Source: Agroathelia rolfsii
Lineage: Eukaryota > Basidiomycota > Agaricomycetes > Amylocorticiales > Amylocorticiaceae
Assembly (NCBI GenBank): GCA_018343915.1
Contig: JABRWF010000003.1
Location: 3,348,001 to 3,412,000, forward strand
Length of the DNA stretch: 64,000 nucleotides
Direction of reading: 5' to 3'
The notes under the pieces are model-generated. The model did no database searches. It saw nothing but the letters and a program-made list of their open reading frames with translations, and was not told the DNA's origin. The position numbers were made by a program, and so were the translations under genes. This document shows positions 33,545-45,963 of this stretch, one piece after another (the first letter of the stretch is position 1; each line of letters begins with the position of its first letter).

Positions 33545-36500
33545 ATGCAGCACCTGCTCCGCACGGTTATACGAAGTCATGCAAAACCAAGCCTTCCTGA
33601 TGCCGAGCTCAAGCTTTTGTTTACAACAGTCAAGAATGCACGCTCATCCGTAAGACTACGGCTATTACACCGCTTTGTTGACATGGCACACGAACATTCT
33701 ACCGCAGGGCCAGCATAGCGATTCAAAGTTATCGGATCCATTCTATGATGCGCTAGAGAACATCTTGATGGATCTACGCACTGTAACAATGGTGAGTTTA
33801 TTTGTTGTGCTCTTTGTGATGTCTGAGTTTCACATATATCTTCTGCTACAGGATAATAGAGACGCAGAAGCTTTCCTGAAGCCTGTATCCAAGTCAGAGG
33901 TTCCAGACTACTATGATGGTCTGATTTTCACTCACATGACAGCCATATCCACCACTTATGCTATTCAACACAGTGATCATGAATCCAATGGACCTCCAAA
34001 CCATGCTGCGCAAGGTGAAACAAAAACAATACAAGTCTCTCCGAGAGTTCAGGGATGATCTTGATCTCATATGGTCCAATTGCTTTACCTATAATGCTAC
34101 GGAAGATCATCCGCTGCGTCAATGCGCAACGCGTCTCAGCCGCAAGGCCGAGAAGCTACTCGCCAATATCACCGACCGCAAAGACCGTGCAGACCCTATC
34201 ATCCCATCCAACTTCTCCTCGGGCGCGCCCATCCCATCCAGAGCAGGAATGTCTATCAATGGGAGCCTGAAGCTGAACGGACACGCACGGTCCCACTCTG
34301 GTTCGTCCCAGTCGAGGGGACGCGCAACTAAATCATCGTCAGGGCCTGTACTCTACAATAGGTCATCTGCACACTTGCCATTCCCTGAAACACCTGCGCT
34401 CGTGCGAACACCGGGAGCCATGGCCGAGTTTATAAGGCTCGACAGTGGTTTAGATCGCAATGATACGGATATCATCGCCAACCTACGAGACTACATCGAG
34501 CCTGAAGAACCCAGTAGCGACGATGAACAAGCGGGCCATGGCTTTCATAGCGAGACTGACGACCAAGTAGGCCAGAAGCGCAAATTGTTCAGTATTTTAA
34601 CGCCTCTTATTTTCGTCCACGTGCTCATTATGTTTCCTTTTTTCGGTTCATAGGAATGGCAAAGACCACCACCGCCCACGGAAGAGGCCCCGGACATCTC
34701 ACACCACACCATTGCCCTCCCCATCCTCCTCCCAGCCCTCCGATCCTGTTCAACTATGGTGGGACGCCGCGCGAGCAAACATCCTTCTAGCGAACAGCGT
34801 GCCCCGCATACATCCAGCAGCATCCTCGTCCAAGCTACCCCTACGCCCTGCCATGGAAGACCCTCAAGCGTCGCCGAAGAAAAAACGACGGCGACGAAAG
34901 AAACAAGCTGCCAAGCCCCCCGACGCGTCTACAGCAGCTGCTGTAGGAGCAGACGCGGCTCCACCGAATTCACTCCTTTCGCTGATGAATAATAATATAA
35001 AATGTATGAGACGGCTGAGGCGGACACATGCCAAATTTTCAGAGCTTGCGAATGCGAACAACGATGATGGCACGGGCGGTGGTGGTGCTCCAGAGAGGGC
35101 GGCTTCTGTTCCCTTGGCAGGGCCCTCAACCGAGGTTGAGGATGCGCTAGATGAGCGTTCATGGAGTGCAACAAGACCCAAGGGTGAAATGCGGGAAGAG
35201 TTAGCAGAAGACTGTTTAAATTGGATGGGCAAGAAGGTACTGGAGCATGCTGGTTTTCAAGGTTGGTGTTGTCGGGCTTAGTTTGAACACTTCCATCTCT
35301 CTTATCTACTTTTTTTATTAACTTGGCCAACCTGCAGGCTCGTCCAAAGTAGCTATGAACGTGCTATCCGGCGTGCTATCGGAATATCTCATGAATGTGG
35401 GACGTACAGCGCGTTTCCTATGCGACCAATTTTCGGATCGTATGAGTGCCGAAGAGATCATCCTTCACACATTATTCGAGAGTGGTACAACACGGATATC
35501 TGATCTTGAACGCTACATTCAAGAGGACGTTGTTCGTTATGGATCTCGTATGGGAGAGCTGGAAAAGAAGCTTGTAACAGCCTATCGTGAGGTATGTTAC
35601 GGCGATTAGCCTACTTAGTAAAGAGCTGAAAGCTGACAATAGTATGTTAGGCGGCTACCGACAGTATCGACGACGAAGATGATCTATTCGGAGTCGAAGA
35701 GGACGAGGACGAAGAAGGTGCCTTTGTTATGTATGCCCTCTGTCTTCCGTTCCTGCTGCTGGATGATAAGTTTAAACTATACATTTTTAACACCTTAGGG
35801 GCAACTTTGCCGACACTTTTGGCGAAGACTTCCTCGGCCTACGCGAACTGGGTATCATGGAAGAATTCGGTCTCTCGAGCGTTACCGTCCCACGACGATT
35901 ACTCAAAGGCAAGCGTGCACGGGGCAGACACGCCCTATCCGGCGCAGCCAAGAAGCCATCAGAGCCACCCCCACCATACCCACCCCCACCACCATTCATC
36001 CCGCTCAATTCCTCGCGTCTGGACGACCAAATCGGATTACTCAGACCATACTATCTCGAGCGATTCGAAAAGATCGCGCGTACGCTGGCGCCTCCACAGC
36101 CCGTACCGACGATGTCGTTACCACCACCCCTACCCCCACCTCCCGCTGCGCCTGCACCTATACCTACTGCCAACAGCAACTTCAATATCATCCAAACAGC
36201 CTTAGGAATACCAAACCCCAACTCAGAGATGGGCGTGACAATGACTCTCACGGCACCACCGCCCCAACCTCCACCCGCGCCCCCGGCGCCGCCACCGATA
36301 GACCTGAACGCCAACCCGGTCGATCTGCCCGACGATGCACCGAGCCCGGCACACATCAAGATGGGACCGCTTGGGCAGATCATCCGTGCTCCTATCGCCC
36401 CGGCGACGAAGAAGAAGAACAAGGGTGGTGGTGGCGCTGCAGCTGCTGCAGGAGCAGGAGCAGTCTCCAAAGACGCGGCCGGGGCTGCTGCACTAGCACC

Positions 36501-36759
36501 GCCCAGGATGGCGCCCATTGCCAGCTCTGGAGGGGTGTCGCTGCCTGACACAGATGCGGATGCTACAAGCGCAGTGACCGCCACCGCTCCTACTGGCGGC
36601 ATCATGGGTGGCGGAGAGGGCACGCCTACGACTGCTACTGGTGGTGGTGGCGCTATTGCTGAACAAGGCAATGCGTCGGTGGCGCCTAGCGCAAGTGTAA
36701 CGCCGATATTGACAGCAGCGACACCTCTGCTGCCTGGGAGCGGTGGTGATGCTTCCTAA
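33545..36759 (+). CDS. spt7: Spt7, bromodomain and histone-fold subunit of SAGA
   Basis: Scaffold subunit of the SAGA transcription coactivator. The start MQHLLRTVIRSHAKPSLPD is followed by DNRDAEAFLKPVSKSEVPDY. The bromodomain core VIMNPMDLQTMLRKVKQKQY and WSNCFTYNATEDHPLR is rebuilt across an intron at 33.92-33.97 kb. The middle part has a Lys/Arg-rich patch (KKKRRRRKKQ) and the LWWDAARANILLAN block. The histone-fold (BTP) domain KVAMNVLSGVLSEYLMNVGR leads to DVVRYGSRMGELEKKLV. An acidic stretch and an about 230-residue tail rich in Pro, Gly and Ala follow. Bromodomain followed by histone fold is diagnostic of Spt7. The Pro/Gly/Ala tail is low-complexity and probably lineage-specific. Six or so introns interrupt it. 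Confidence 0.9.
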
Positions 36760-36829
36760 GGCTTAAGCCACGAGCACGTAGGTGCATGTATGTGTCCGGG
36801 TTCTTTGCTTATTTTCTCTCCTTGTTTCC

Positions 36830-36866
<37 letters not shown>

Positions 36867-38124
36867 ATACCTGTTAGTGATATCCATACGTAGCTAGGGT
36901 CTTGAATCACATCTTTTACTTTCATTCGTTGACTTTTTCCTTTTTTTTTCTGCTATAATAAATTATGTATTATACTTAGAGCCGATAACTTTTTAAAACA
37001 CTTTCTCCGCCATTTATTAAGGAAGAAAAGAAGGAAGGAAGGAAAAATCTGTTGTTTGTTTGCGTCTATACAAGTTATATTGTGCCCTTCGTATCTACCT
37101 GTCTATCTATCTATCCACTCATGATCACGCTGTTATTGTTATTACCATATACTCAAACACTTGCTCAAAATACAGTTATTATTACTTATGTTGCAGATAC
37201 GCAAGAAGAAAACCATAGCCAAGTGTCCTCAAACAGCACAGAATGAAGGATGTGAAAGGAGGTGAGTACATGGGCGAGAACACAGAAGTCAGACTCGGAA
37301 TGACATATGCTATCTGATTAGTATAACAATTTTAAAAGGAAAGGGAAAGAAGCCTTGCATAATAAACACCAACAAGACAAGAAGCTTATGTTGTTAATGT
37401 TACTAACAGTCAATATGCTCTTTACGTTATGTTGTTTTTACTAGAAGAAGAATATCCATGACAAATCACTCTGTTGTAAGTTATCAAGGCAGCCGACAAA
37501 AAGAGAGCAAGGAAAAGACACACGGGTCTGAAATACATGGAGACACAGGCGTACAGTAGTAAGGGGGGTCGGGCGGAGATAGAGAGAAAGAGAAGGAGAG
37601 CAATATCAGATATAGACAAGTCAGGGAGAAAAGGAGAAAAAGAAAAGCGAGTAAAAGACCATCACTATAGGGCAATAAACAAAAGAGATAAGACAGTAGT
37701 AGTAGCGGTAGTAGTTAGGCCAGGGGGAGGATGAATGTCCCTTCATAAGGTAAACATAGTGGGCGCGCCGTGAGAACAGAAGTTTGGAGAGTTAATAAAA
37801 AGAAGAAAAAAGGTAGGCAAAAGAGGAAAACCAACTACTACCCCCAACTTTAAAAGCCCGATAAGTTTTTCTTGTTTTTAAAAGGAAAGAGCAAAACCGA
37901 GCGTCCATGGAAAGACGAACTTATGAAAAAAAGAAATAGGACACTCGGTCCAACTCAAGTCCAAACCAAACCTTCTTACATGCAGCCAGACAACAAGGAA
38001 GGAGGGCATGTACGTGCCAACTGTTCAAGAAAGAAAGAGATGGAGAGACGCAAGGGGCCGTGAAGATCCAAGAATGGAAGAGGGGTATCATGATCAGGAC
38101 GGCGCTTCATGCGGCCACGTCTTC
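36760..38124. other. Convergent intergenic region, spt7 / nrd1
   Basis: 1.37 kb without a supported gene. It has an uninterrupted run of 31 T (36834-36864) just after spt7 and a GAAG-type microsatellite at about 37.02-37.04 kb. A long, purine-rich plus strand runs from 37.5 to 38.1 kb. Open frames here are short and low in complexity. Part is probably the 3' UTR of the RNA-binding protein gene on the minus strand. Confidence 0.55.
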
Positions 38125-40386
38125 TCACGCGGGGATCTCAACCTCATCATCCTGAAGGATTGCTTCATCAATGATGCCATTGGTCTCTGGCACCTCAAAC
38201 GTCTCCTCTCCCTCCTCCTTGGAGTCTGCCGAGCCTTGGTTTCCGCTCGACCTGCGCTGGCCGCCGTTCTGAGGGCCAGAACGGGGCGGGTTGGCGCACC
38301 TATCCTTGCCATGAGCGATGCGCAGGTTGGCATAGTCAGTCTTATTCTTTACACCTTCGATGGCCTTGATGGCGTTTGAAATGTTAGTGAAGTTCACAAA
38401 CGCACAGTTTCTGAAAAAAAAAAATAGCCAATATCAGTAGGTGCAAACAAAGAAGAATAACCAAGGGGACTGACTTCTCCTTGAGGAAATTAATCAACTC
38501 GATATCACCAAACTCTCCAAAGTCACGACGAAGCCTCTCCTCAGTGAATGTCTCGAAGTCCTCGATGTTGCCAATGTACACGTTGCGGGTCGCACCAGAG
38601 TGGACTGCAAGCGCGAGCGTGGGCTGCAGCGGTCCAGGGTTCTTGCCCCAGCCGACCTTGAGGCGTCGGTTGTTGAGCGTCATACCTTGATACGAGGCCA
38701 CTTGGAAGAACGTGAAAGCCGCCGCGGGATCAACGAACGTGACAAACTAGTGAGAAAGACTGAGCATTTTTCGTGGCAATCAAATTACAAAAGTGAACAT
38801 ACAGCAATGTGCTTGTCTTGCATGTATCGGATGCTCTGCAGGACTCCGCCACGGATGGCATTGCAAAGATCCTCTGTCGTCGTCTCGGGATGGATGTTGC
38901 CAAGATATACAGTGCGGTTCAGACCCTGAGCGGCCATACCCTGCATGTCTGGGGTGAATGGACTGAATGGGCTGAATGGCTGCGTTGCACTTGGAGGAGA
39001 TGCAAAGCTGACGAGCGATTGCGCCGCAGCGGCCTGTGCGGCCTGGGCTGCAGCCTGCTGTGACTTGGGAATGTACGCGCAACGGTCCTTGCCATAGTTG
39101 ACGCGCTTGCCGGCCCATTGAGGCTCCGTCGGCAGAGTATTGACGACCTTACGTATTTCATAATAAGATTAGTCACTTGACCGATTTGGGCCAACAATGA
39201 CAAGAATCCAGGCACACACCTTTGTAGCGACAGAAATGCTGAGGAAGTGGACGAATCCGATATTTTTGTCGCGCACGATTTTGACTTGGTCGATGAGACC
39301 GAATCGGCTGAGATCATCTCTCAACTGTTCCTCTGTCATATTTTCGTCCAAGCCACCGACATAGACGTTGCGGCTTGCGTTGCTCTGGCTGATGGCTAGG
39401 GCCACTTGGGCTGGCACGGGACTAGGTTTGCCCCATCCGATCTTGAGCTCTTGTCCATGGAGAGAGAGCTTCTTGATTGTGGCATCGGCATGGAAAGCGG
39501 CCGCCGTAGCGCCATCGAGGAAGCTGATGAAGACACACGACCTTTCGGGGAGCACGCGGATGGACTCGAGGGGGCCGAAGTGGACCAAGTTTAGTAACTC
39601 GTCGACGGATGCAGTAGCGGGCAAGTTGCCGATATAGACAGTGCGGCCTGTAGCGTTTGAGCTGGCAGAAAGCGCAGCGCTAAGAGCGGCCGGCGAGTAG
39701 GACGCATTGGCGGCAGGAATATTAAGAGAAGGCAGACGCTGTTGCTATGAATTCCATGGATGAGTGAAACGATGCGACAATCGGAGAAGAAAAAATGCAG
39801 AGCATACCTGGTTGAAATTGCCTGTAGCATATGGGAAACCGCCAAGCATGCCCATGCTGGGAAGACCCATACCAAGCATGTTATATCCGCCAGAAAAGTT
39901 ACCGTAGCCGTTGCCGTTCTGCTGCTGGTTCTGCCCTTGCTGTTGGACGGCTGCAGCTTGCTGTTGCGCAAACGCTGCCGTAGCAAGGTTCGGGCTCAGC
40001 TGGGGCGCACTCAGATGCGGGCTGGCGCCGACACCGATGCTAGGGGTGGAGTAGAGGGCGTTGGTGCCAAAGCTAGGCGTGGGAGGAGAGTTGCTGAAGA
40101 GGGCATTCTGAGACATGCTCGACTGAGGGCCATAGCCATAGTTGGCAAATGCATCCCGCGTATTCGTCGTTGCGCTGGAATTGGGAGACCAGCGGGCCTT
40201 TTTGGCATCGGGGCCGCCACCAATAGTATCAATAGACCTCTATATTGGCAGAAAAGAGCGCAAAGGAGGATGATATGTCAGAAAGGGCAGGAGGGGGTGG
40301 ATCGATGGGAGAGTACGGACCTTCATCATGTCCAAGTCAAAACCGTAAGAATAAGGGGAAGCAAACGTGGTCTGGGAGTCGTCCAT
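38125..40386 (-). CDS. Nrd1/Mrn1-type RNA-binding protein with four RRMs
   Basis: RNA-binding protein of the family of S. pombe Nrd1 (Msa2-related) and S. cerevisiae Mrn1, post-transcriptional regulators of differentiation and stress mRNAs. The first exon ([20 protein letters not shown]) joins [21 protein letters not shown] Ser/Gln-rich segment with [20 protein letters not shown] follows. The RNP motifs are [20 protein letters not shown] (RRM1), [20 protein letters not shown] with IGFVHFLSI (RRM2), [20 protein letters not shown] with IAFVTFVDP (RRM3), and [11 protein letters not shown] with [10 protein letters not shown] (RRM4). The KIGWGK and KVGWGKN pieces between RRMs are typical of this family. 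The tail is acidic and ends DEVEIPA. Cytoplasmic location is inferred from the relatives. Confidence 0.88.
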
Positions 40387-40848
40387 GGCAAGAGGGGTAA
40401 ATGTAAGGAGATAAATGTTCGAAAGGAGTGCGAACGAGTCAGAAGGAAAACACGGTAAGGAATCGAGCAAGGAGTGAGAGTGGGATGGATAGGGCTATAC
40501 GGAAACGAGTGTTGGACACGCACAAAGAAAGGAGGGGCAAAGTGCGAGTGTTTGAGAGGAAGATGAAGGAATAACAATCAAATTCTCGGCGCCAGGAGCA
40601 AAAAAGTGCGGGCGACGAGAGGGAAAGAGGGAAAGACGCAACTCGAACAAGGGTAAAAAAACGCACAATCGAGAAAACAACAAGGGCAAAGGAGCCGCTT
40701 CCACGTCCGCGTCCGAGTCCGGGTATGCCGCATATGGGCGAGCCACATATGACCACTGGCACGCTTACTATCCCTCTGCCGACCATCACGATCCGTAGAT
40801 GGGTATATCATATATCATATTGTATTTTACATATTTTATTATCTTTAT
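40387..40848 (-). promoter_or_regulatory. Pyrimidine-rich promoter of the RNA-binding protein gene
   Basis: Read on the coding (minus) strand, 40.39-40.70 kb is strongly C/T-rich up to the start codon. This is the form of core promoter common in fungal housekeeping genes. Its several long open frames are by-products of the biased composition. Confidence 0.45.
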
Positions 40849-41909
40849 TTATGTGAACGGCTTCACCGCAGTCGCCGTAGATAGCCCAAAGACACCACCC
40901 CCACTCGCACTCGGCATAGGACTGCCCATCGCCGGCGCCTGCTGCTGCACAAACGCCTGTGCCTTGGCAGAAATAATCTCAGACGTCGTCAGCTGCCGCC
41001 CATGCTGCAGAAAGGCCATATGCAGCTCCTGTAAGCAGCACAACTTCAGCTATAATCATTCCAACAGAAAATATGTACTAGCACAAACCTCGAAGCTGTG
41101 GCCCTCGAATTTTTGTGATGCAGTGATGCTCATCATGTATTCTGGTGTCCCCAATGACGTGTTCGTACGAAACGCGTCCCGCGGGCCAATTGCACTACCT
41201 GGTACCAACGACGACACTGATGACGACAGCGATGTTGACAGCGAGGGCGCGACCACCGTACCCTGTTCCCTCACAATCGACGGCTCAGCAGGTATGACCG
41301 TCCCCGGCGGTGTAAACTTGGCCCCGCGTGCATAGGCATTCATACGTAGCTCCTGTTCGCAGTACTACCGTTTGAGCACCACGAGCTCGTGAGTGTGGAG
41401 AATAAATGAATCAGGGGGCAGACCTCCATCGAATATTGTCTCAGATCAGGATCGGCTGAGATGCACTGGAAGCGTTCTCCATTGTCTGTCTCGATTACTC
41501 TGAACAGTTGGACGGGAGGGATTTCTTTGGGCTCCGTCCCCGGCTCAGGCAAGGCCAACGGTTGAAACAGCGGTGGTAGCCCCATTGCCTGTCTCTGTGC
41601 TGCGCCAGTGGGCTCTTGAGGACATGGCTGGGGTGGTCGACCTAGATAGGTATTAATTTAGTAGACTAGATCACAATTTGAAACACTGTACCTGTACTCT
41701 GGTAAGCTTGTAGATAGTCTTGTATTCGTATTTCCTGTGCCATAGCAGATATGAGCTATATTCAGCGCCTTTTATCCCTTAGGTTGTACCTCAAAGCTTT
41801 GTTCTGGTGCTTCCGGCGCTCTATGCGCCGAAATACTCATGAGTTGTAGCATGTGTGGACTAGGTGCGCTGGGACCCGAGGGCCCAGGTACAAGCAAACG
41901 GGGATCCAT
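40849..41909 (-). CDS. Small protein with three Nup98-like 'SI[ST]A...EEL/IR' modules
   Basis: The spliced product (about 270 residues) begins MDPRLLVPGPSGPSAPSPHM. It carries three related segments: LMSISAHRAPEAPEQSFEEI followed by RIQDYLQAY, FQCISADPDLRQYSMEELRM, and MMSITASQKFEGHSFEELHM. This [IV]-[ST]-A ... S-[FM]-E-E-[LI]-[HR] pattern resembles a short repeated element I know from the FG region of Nup98/Nup100-type nucleoporins. The protein has no GLFG repeats and no autoproteolytic domain. It ends in a low-complexity stretch (GVFGLSTATAVKPFT). Four short introns are present, and one interrupts the first module exactly between FE and EI. The match to Nup98 is by motif only; the function is unknown. 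Confidence 0.6.
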
Positions 41910-42163
41910 GGAGGCCACTCCTGTGTCTTGATGGTATTATATGCTCACCTCTGGCACTCTATACAAGTTCTAGATGACCACTGAATATTGAATAGTTGCG
42001 TAGCGAAGAGCTACAGATATGATGATGATAGACCAGAGTGAAGAAGGCAAGTCGCGCTCACGTGCTGTGCAGCATACCAATATCAAAACTTCATTACATG
42101 AGGCTTCATAACTCCATCTCCAGTTACGAAGTCGTATGTATTCATTGGAAATGTACTCGTATA

Positions 42164-43427
42164 CTATTTTTCTCCAATCCAAAATTCTGCCTTGTAGATA
42201 AACCGCATCATGGCCTCCTTATCCGTCGTATACTCGCACTCTACTGTACGCCTCTGTCCATCTCTCACGGTGAATCCGACCCTTTGCACGGTATCCAAGA
42301 CTTCCTCAAGGGAAAGTTCAACTCGCGCCTGTCCACCGCCTATCCAAAGCAGGGGACCAAGGTTTATCCAACGCCCACCAGGCTTGAGCAACGAGTATAT
42401 GTGTTCCAATGTGGCAAAAATATTGACCGAGGTATCGATGAAGAAAAGAGTGACAATGAAGTCATAACCTGCCTCTCCTCCATTATGAGGCAATGTGGGC
42501 TTCAGGCCCAGAAAGTCGCCTTCATACAGACTGAATCGCGATGAGAGACGTGGTATAGCGTCAGGGAATGTGATGCTGCGGAAGAGCGCATTGTTCGTCC
42601 GCTGATGAGAAAACCAGTGAGCATACGGCTGGACCTGATGCTGATCCACTTTGGTAGTGCTGCCAGGATCAAGCAAGAATCGCAATGCATGATTCATGAA
42701 GCCTGACATTTCATTGGCCATTGTGCCATAGCCTCTACCATGCCCGTCAGCCCATACTGCGTAAAGCAAGGAAAAAAAGCTGCTCAAGTACTAGAGACAT
42801 ACCTAACTCGGAAATCTCCCACGCAAGTCTGCCCAGGCCTGATCCTGGTACAAGAACGGACATGGCTTGTCTCTTCTCAGGATCACACTCACTCAGCGTG
42901 TCCAATATAGGCGTAAATATCGTTTTGCGCTCGTTCGCACCGTCCCGACTCCAGTCTCTCACAAAATGCTTCATCGCCTCACGTACACGCCCCAAGTCGC
43001 CCGAGTTCAGCTCTTCCTTATGAGAGGCAGGCCCGTGCTCGGCATGGGCACGGTGAGTGATGGCCCACGCAAGTCGGGCGTTCGCCGCGATAGCATCATC
43101 AAGTCGGGCAAGCTTCGTGGGATATCCAATAGCCTCTGCTAATCGTTTATGTTGATAGCTGTTCAGCTTTTTGTACGAGTCGCGCAGAACTCTGGCCTCT
43201 CCCTGTGCCAGGGAGGCATAAGATGCATATGCCTGTGCTGCACGATGTGGAGAAAAGATTCCTCCAGACTGTGGAACAGATGTGGAGCCTAATACGAGCT
43301 CCTTGAATAGGTTCAAGATGGAAAAGGAAGGCACGGTGTAGTATCCAACAACCAATATTGATAATGGGAAGAGGCAGGCGATGATAACGTCAGATAAAAG
43401 CAAGTTTGCGAGCTCGGATATGTTCAT
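42164..43427 (-). CDS. Carnosine N-methyltransferase-type SAM methyltransferase (N2227 family)
   Basis: The N2227-like family contains the carnosine N-methyltransferase CARNMT1 and fungal relatives. An N-terminal hydrophobic segment (IIACLFPLSILVVGYYTVPS) could anchor the protein. The characteristic start of the domain is HRAAQAYASYASLAQGEARV, and the SAM motif I is VLVPGSGLGRLAWEI. ANEMSGFMNHALRFLL, PYAHWFSHQRTNNALFRSI, FSLYEGDFLGL, YDFIVTLFFIDTSVNI and LLKPGGRWINLGPLLW follow; the last is the motif-post region of the family. One intron breaks the domain near 42.8 kb. The substrate in fungi is not settled, so I call the enzyme type and not a precise reaction. Confidence 0.85.
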
Positions 43428-44645
43428 GAATGTCCAGTAACGCTGTAGTATTGGCTGTCCTTGTGTCCTTGCCAGTAGCCACTACAACACAGGCAACCTG
43501 AGTGTACAGTACGCGCGTGGTAAGGCTTGTATAGGGGCCTGCAGTGCACCGTCAAAGCCGCCGCGGCTCGTTCGGTGCCGAGCACTTTCTTGGGATTTGA
43601 TTGGGTCATCAATTGGAAGCACTTCCCAGCTTTGACAGGTTATCATGTTCAACTTGAACGTCCACTCCTTGAGGCTGACTAGGCTCGGATTCATATGGTA
43701 ACCTTGCGGTACGGTATTGGGAAACATTTTGCACATAGACCCTTACTCCAAGGGCTCCTCTATACATATTTTGGTTCAATAATCAATGACAGTACACGAA
43801 CACCGGTGGCGCAACTTGTGGGTACAATCACGACTCGCAATGCCGCGGCTCCCTTCCCCCTCCGCCCTACCCGGGATCTTTAGTAGGAGCTCAAACCTGT
43901 TGCTAAAAACTCTGTTCGCAAAGCTTTGCGTCCTTAGCAGCTTCTTTCGAAGCCCGTTTCCACATGTTTCTATAAGCAGCATAGCGACGACTTTCACGTG
44001 GTTCAAGCACACTCGTCACTTCTTACCTCGTCTATTTCACAATTCTGTTTCTGAGAAAGCGGTGGAACATCAAAGTGCCCCAAACCCACAAGTCGTGTAT
44101 TGGCTCATGTGTATTGTTCGAAGAAATAAGATCATCAACCTTAAAATAATCACACACGCTGGCACCTAAACGTTATTTTTGTGGTTTCTCCACTACATCC
44201 ATCAGAACATCTATTCACTCCTCTGCGCAAATGATTCATAACCGTAGTGATGACCTGGGGAGCCTTTTCGCTAAGGAATGGAACGGATGTCCCCTCGTTA
44301 CATTTGTGGAGCATCTCAGAAGGTTGTTTCTTGAAACCCTTGGGTGCCTTGTACCGCACCGGCGGCCCCGACAGTGGTTCACAAAATCCACTCGTCACAT
44401 TCATGCAATGCAAAGCCATGCACTTTGTGCATGTTGGTGACGATATTTTTCTGGAGCTATGACAACATCAGTGCCCCATGAAGCACATCTAGGGGACTCC
44501 AGAAACATTTCAAAGCATCAAAGCTGATTTATTTTGAAGCTATAAAAGCAGTTGCATCTACGCCGATAAAAAAAAAATCCCATCGAATCCTCCTTTCGAT
44601 AATTCACCCTAAGAACACTACTACTCACTCACACTGCTTCTCATC
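43428..44645. other. Long divergent upstream region
   Basis: 1.2 kb between the methyltransferase start and the SC15-like gene. Open frames of 60-130 codons on both strands show no recognisable domain. It likely carries the promoters of both genes. Confidence 0.5.
44541..44548 (+). promoter_or_regulatory. TATA box of the SC15-like gene
   Basis: TATAAAAG lies 105 bp before the start codon at 44646, followed by a C/A-rich leader with CACTCACACTG. Confidence 0.6.
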
Positions 44646-45449
44646 ATGTTTGCCTCCTCGCGCCTCTTCCCGTTCTTCCTCTTCTTCCTCACCTTTGGCA
44701 CGCTTTTCTCCTTCGCCACACGCGCCCCGGAGCCCATTGTCCGAGCAGTGAACAAGCGCGCGAGTAACGCCGACATCGAGCAGGTTTTCCAGACCTTGCA
44801 GTCTTCTACGACCCCGATTGTGTCGCAGATTAGTATGGCCATCTATCGTTCACTCCCATATACATGCTTGACTTACATTTCCCTTCTTGTAGACGCCATT
44901 GTCGCGGCCAAGAATGCCTCTGATGCGACCGTCGAACCTGTCCTGAACGACCTCATCGATGCACTCAACACGGCACATACATCGCTCTCCTCCCTGGCTT
45001 CCTCTTCTAAGACCAGGCGCCAGTCAGACCAGGATATTGCCGATCTCGTCGCCAGCATTATTACTGTGAGTGTCAAGGGCTTCCTCAACTGCAGCTTGGG
45101 CACAGAATTTGCATAAATGAATACTTACCGCTCATGCTTGATAGGATATAACCCAAGCACTCAACGGCCTGCTCGCTGACGCATCCGACATTCCCGCCTT
45201 GGGCGGCCTCCTCACCGGGATTGATAGCGCTCTCGACCAGGTCCTTCTCGGCCTTGAGATCTTGCTTGCTGGTGTCCTTGAATTGGTTGCTGACCTGTGC
45301 GTAGACTGCTATGGCTTCGTTACCAGTTTTCCATAAATTCATGACTAATCCTATTTTGCCTTGTATTTTTGGCTTACAGCTTGACCGATGTTGCTAATCT
45401 CTTGCAGAGCCTTGCTCTGGGTCTCACTTTGGCGACTCTTGGCCTCTAA
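44646..45449 (+). CDS. SC15-like small secreted protein
   Basis: Secreted, cysteine-free, helix-rich protein of the kind represented by Schizophyllum commune SC15, which is found in the matrix and helps attachment and aerial growth. A signal peptide (MFASSRLFPFFLFFLTFGTL) and a likely dibasic processing site (VNKR-A) are followed by amphipathic helices. The C-terminal part is hydrophobic: ALNGLLADASDIPALGGLLT, then LGLEILLAGVLELVADLLTD and ALGLTLATLGL. This LL.G.L.LVA.LL..V..LL pattern ending in TLGL is what I associate with SC15. Four exons splice in frame: ATTA|AC, ACT|GAT and CT|CTTG junctions. A TATA box is present upstream. The family call is moderate and rests on the C-terminal pattern and signal peptide. 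Confidence 0.65.
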
Positions 45450-45963
45450 GTAAACGCGTTATAGCGCGTGTGTGAAGATGAAGGTTACATACACGCATAT
45501 AATATACCTTTTTCTTTTCGAGAATTCCCTACGAAGGACTCAAAAGATAATCGAAATAAAGAAAAAAAAGAAATGAAAAGATAATTTACTGTGGACATCT
45601 GATTTGATTCTTTCTTATACTCAGACACTTTTGAAGCGCAGGCCTCGAGAGATTATATGCTTTCTTACCTTGTACTCCAGTAGAGCGGCCTTTTTTTTTG
45701 TCTTGCTTGTTATCCCATTCATTTTAGCTAGTGCTTAGTTTGTGTACGTACTAGTACATTACAATAATATTTGATACAATTTATTTATTTATTTTTGCAT
45801 TCAAGTATGTAAATTGTGCGTACAAATCCACCATCTTATTCACTTTTATCGATGAGTGTACCAACATTAGGCCCATTGTGCCACTCGCAGAGGTACTGGT
45901 AGTAGTAAATATCATCGCAGGATGCCACGTACGATCAAGATGATAGAGTGGTTTATATCGTTA
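45450..45963. other. 3' flank of the SC15-like gene
   Basis: AT-rich, with A/G- and T-rich runs. No gene is seen up to the start of the foldback element. Confidence 0.55.

Noticed and set aside
36051..36671. Large open frame antisense to spt7
   Set aside because: It is the shadow of the Pro/Gly/Ala-rich Spt7 tail, which keeps the opposite strand open.
40439..40789. Long minus-strand frames before the RNA-binding protein gene
   Set aside because: They result from the strong C/T bias of this promoter; the peptides are Ser/Phe/Leu-rich with no family pattern.
43786..44169. 127-codon frame upstream of the SC15-like gene
   Set aside because: No homology signals, and it ends in AT-rich non-coding-like sequence.
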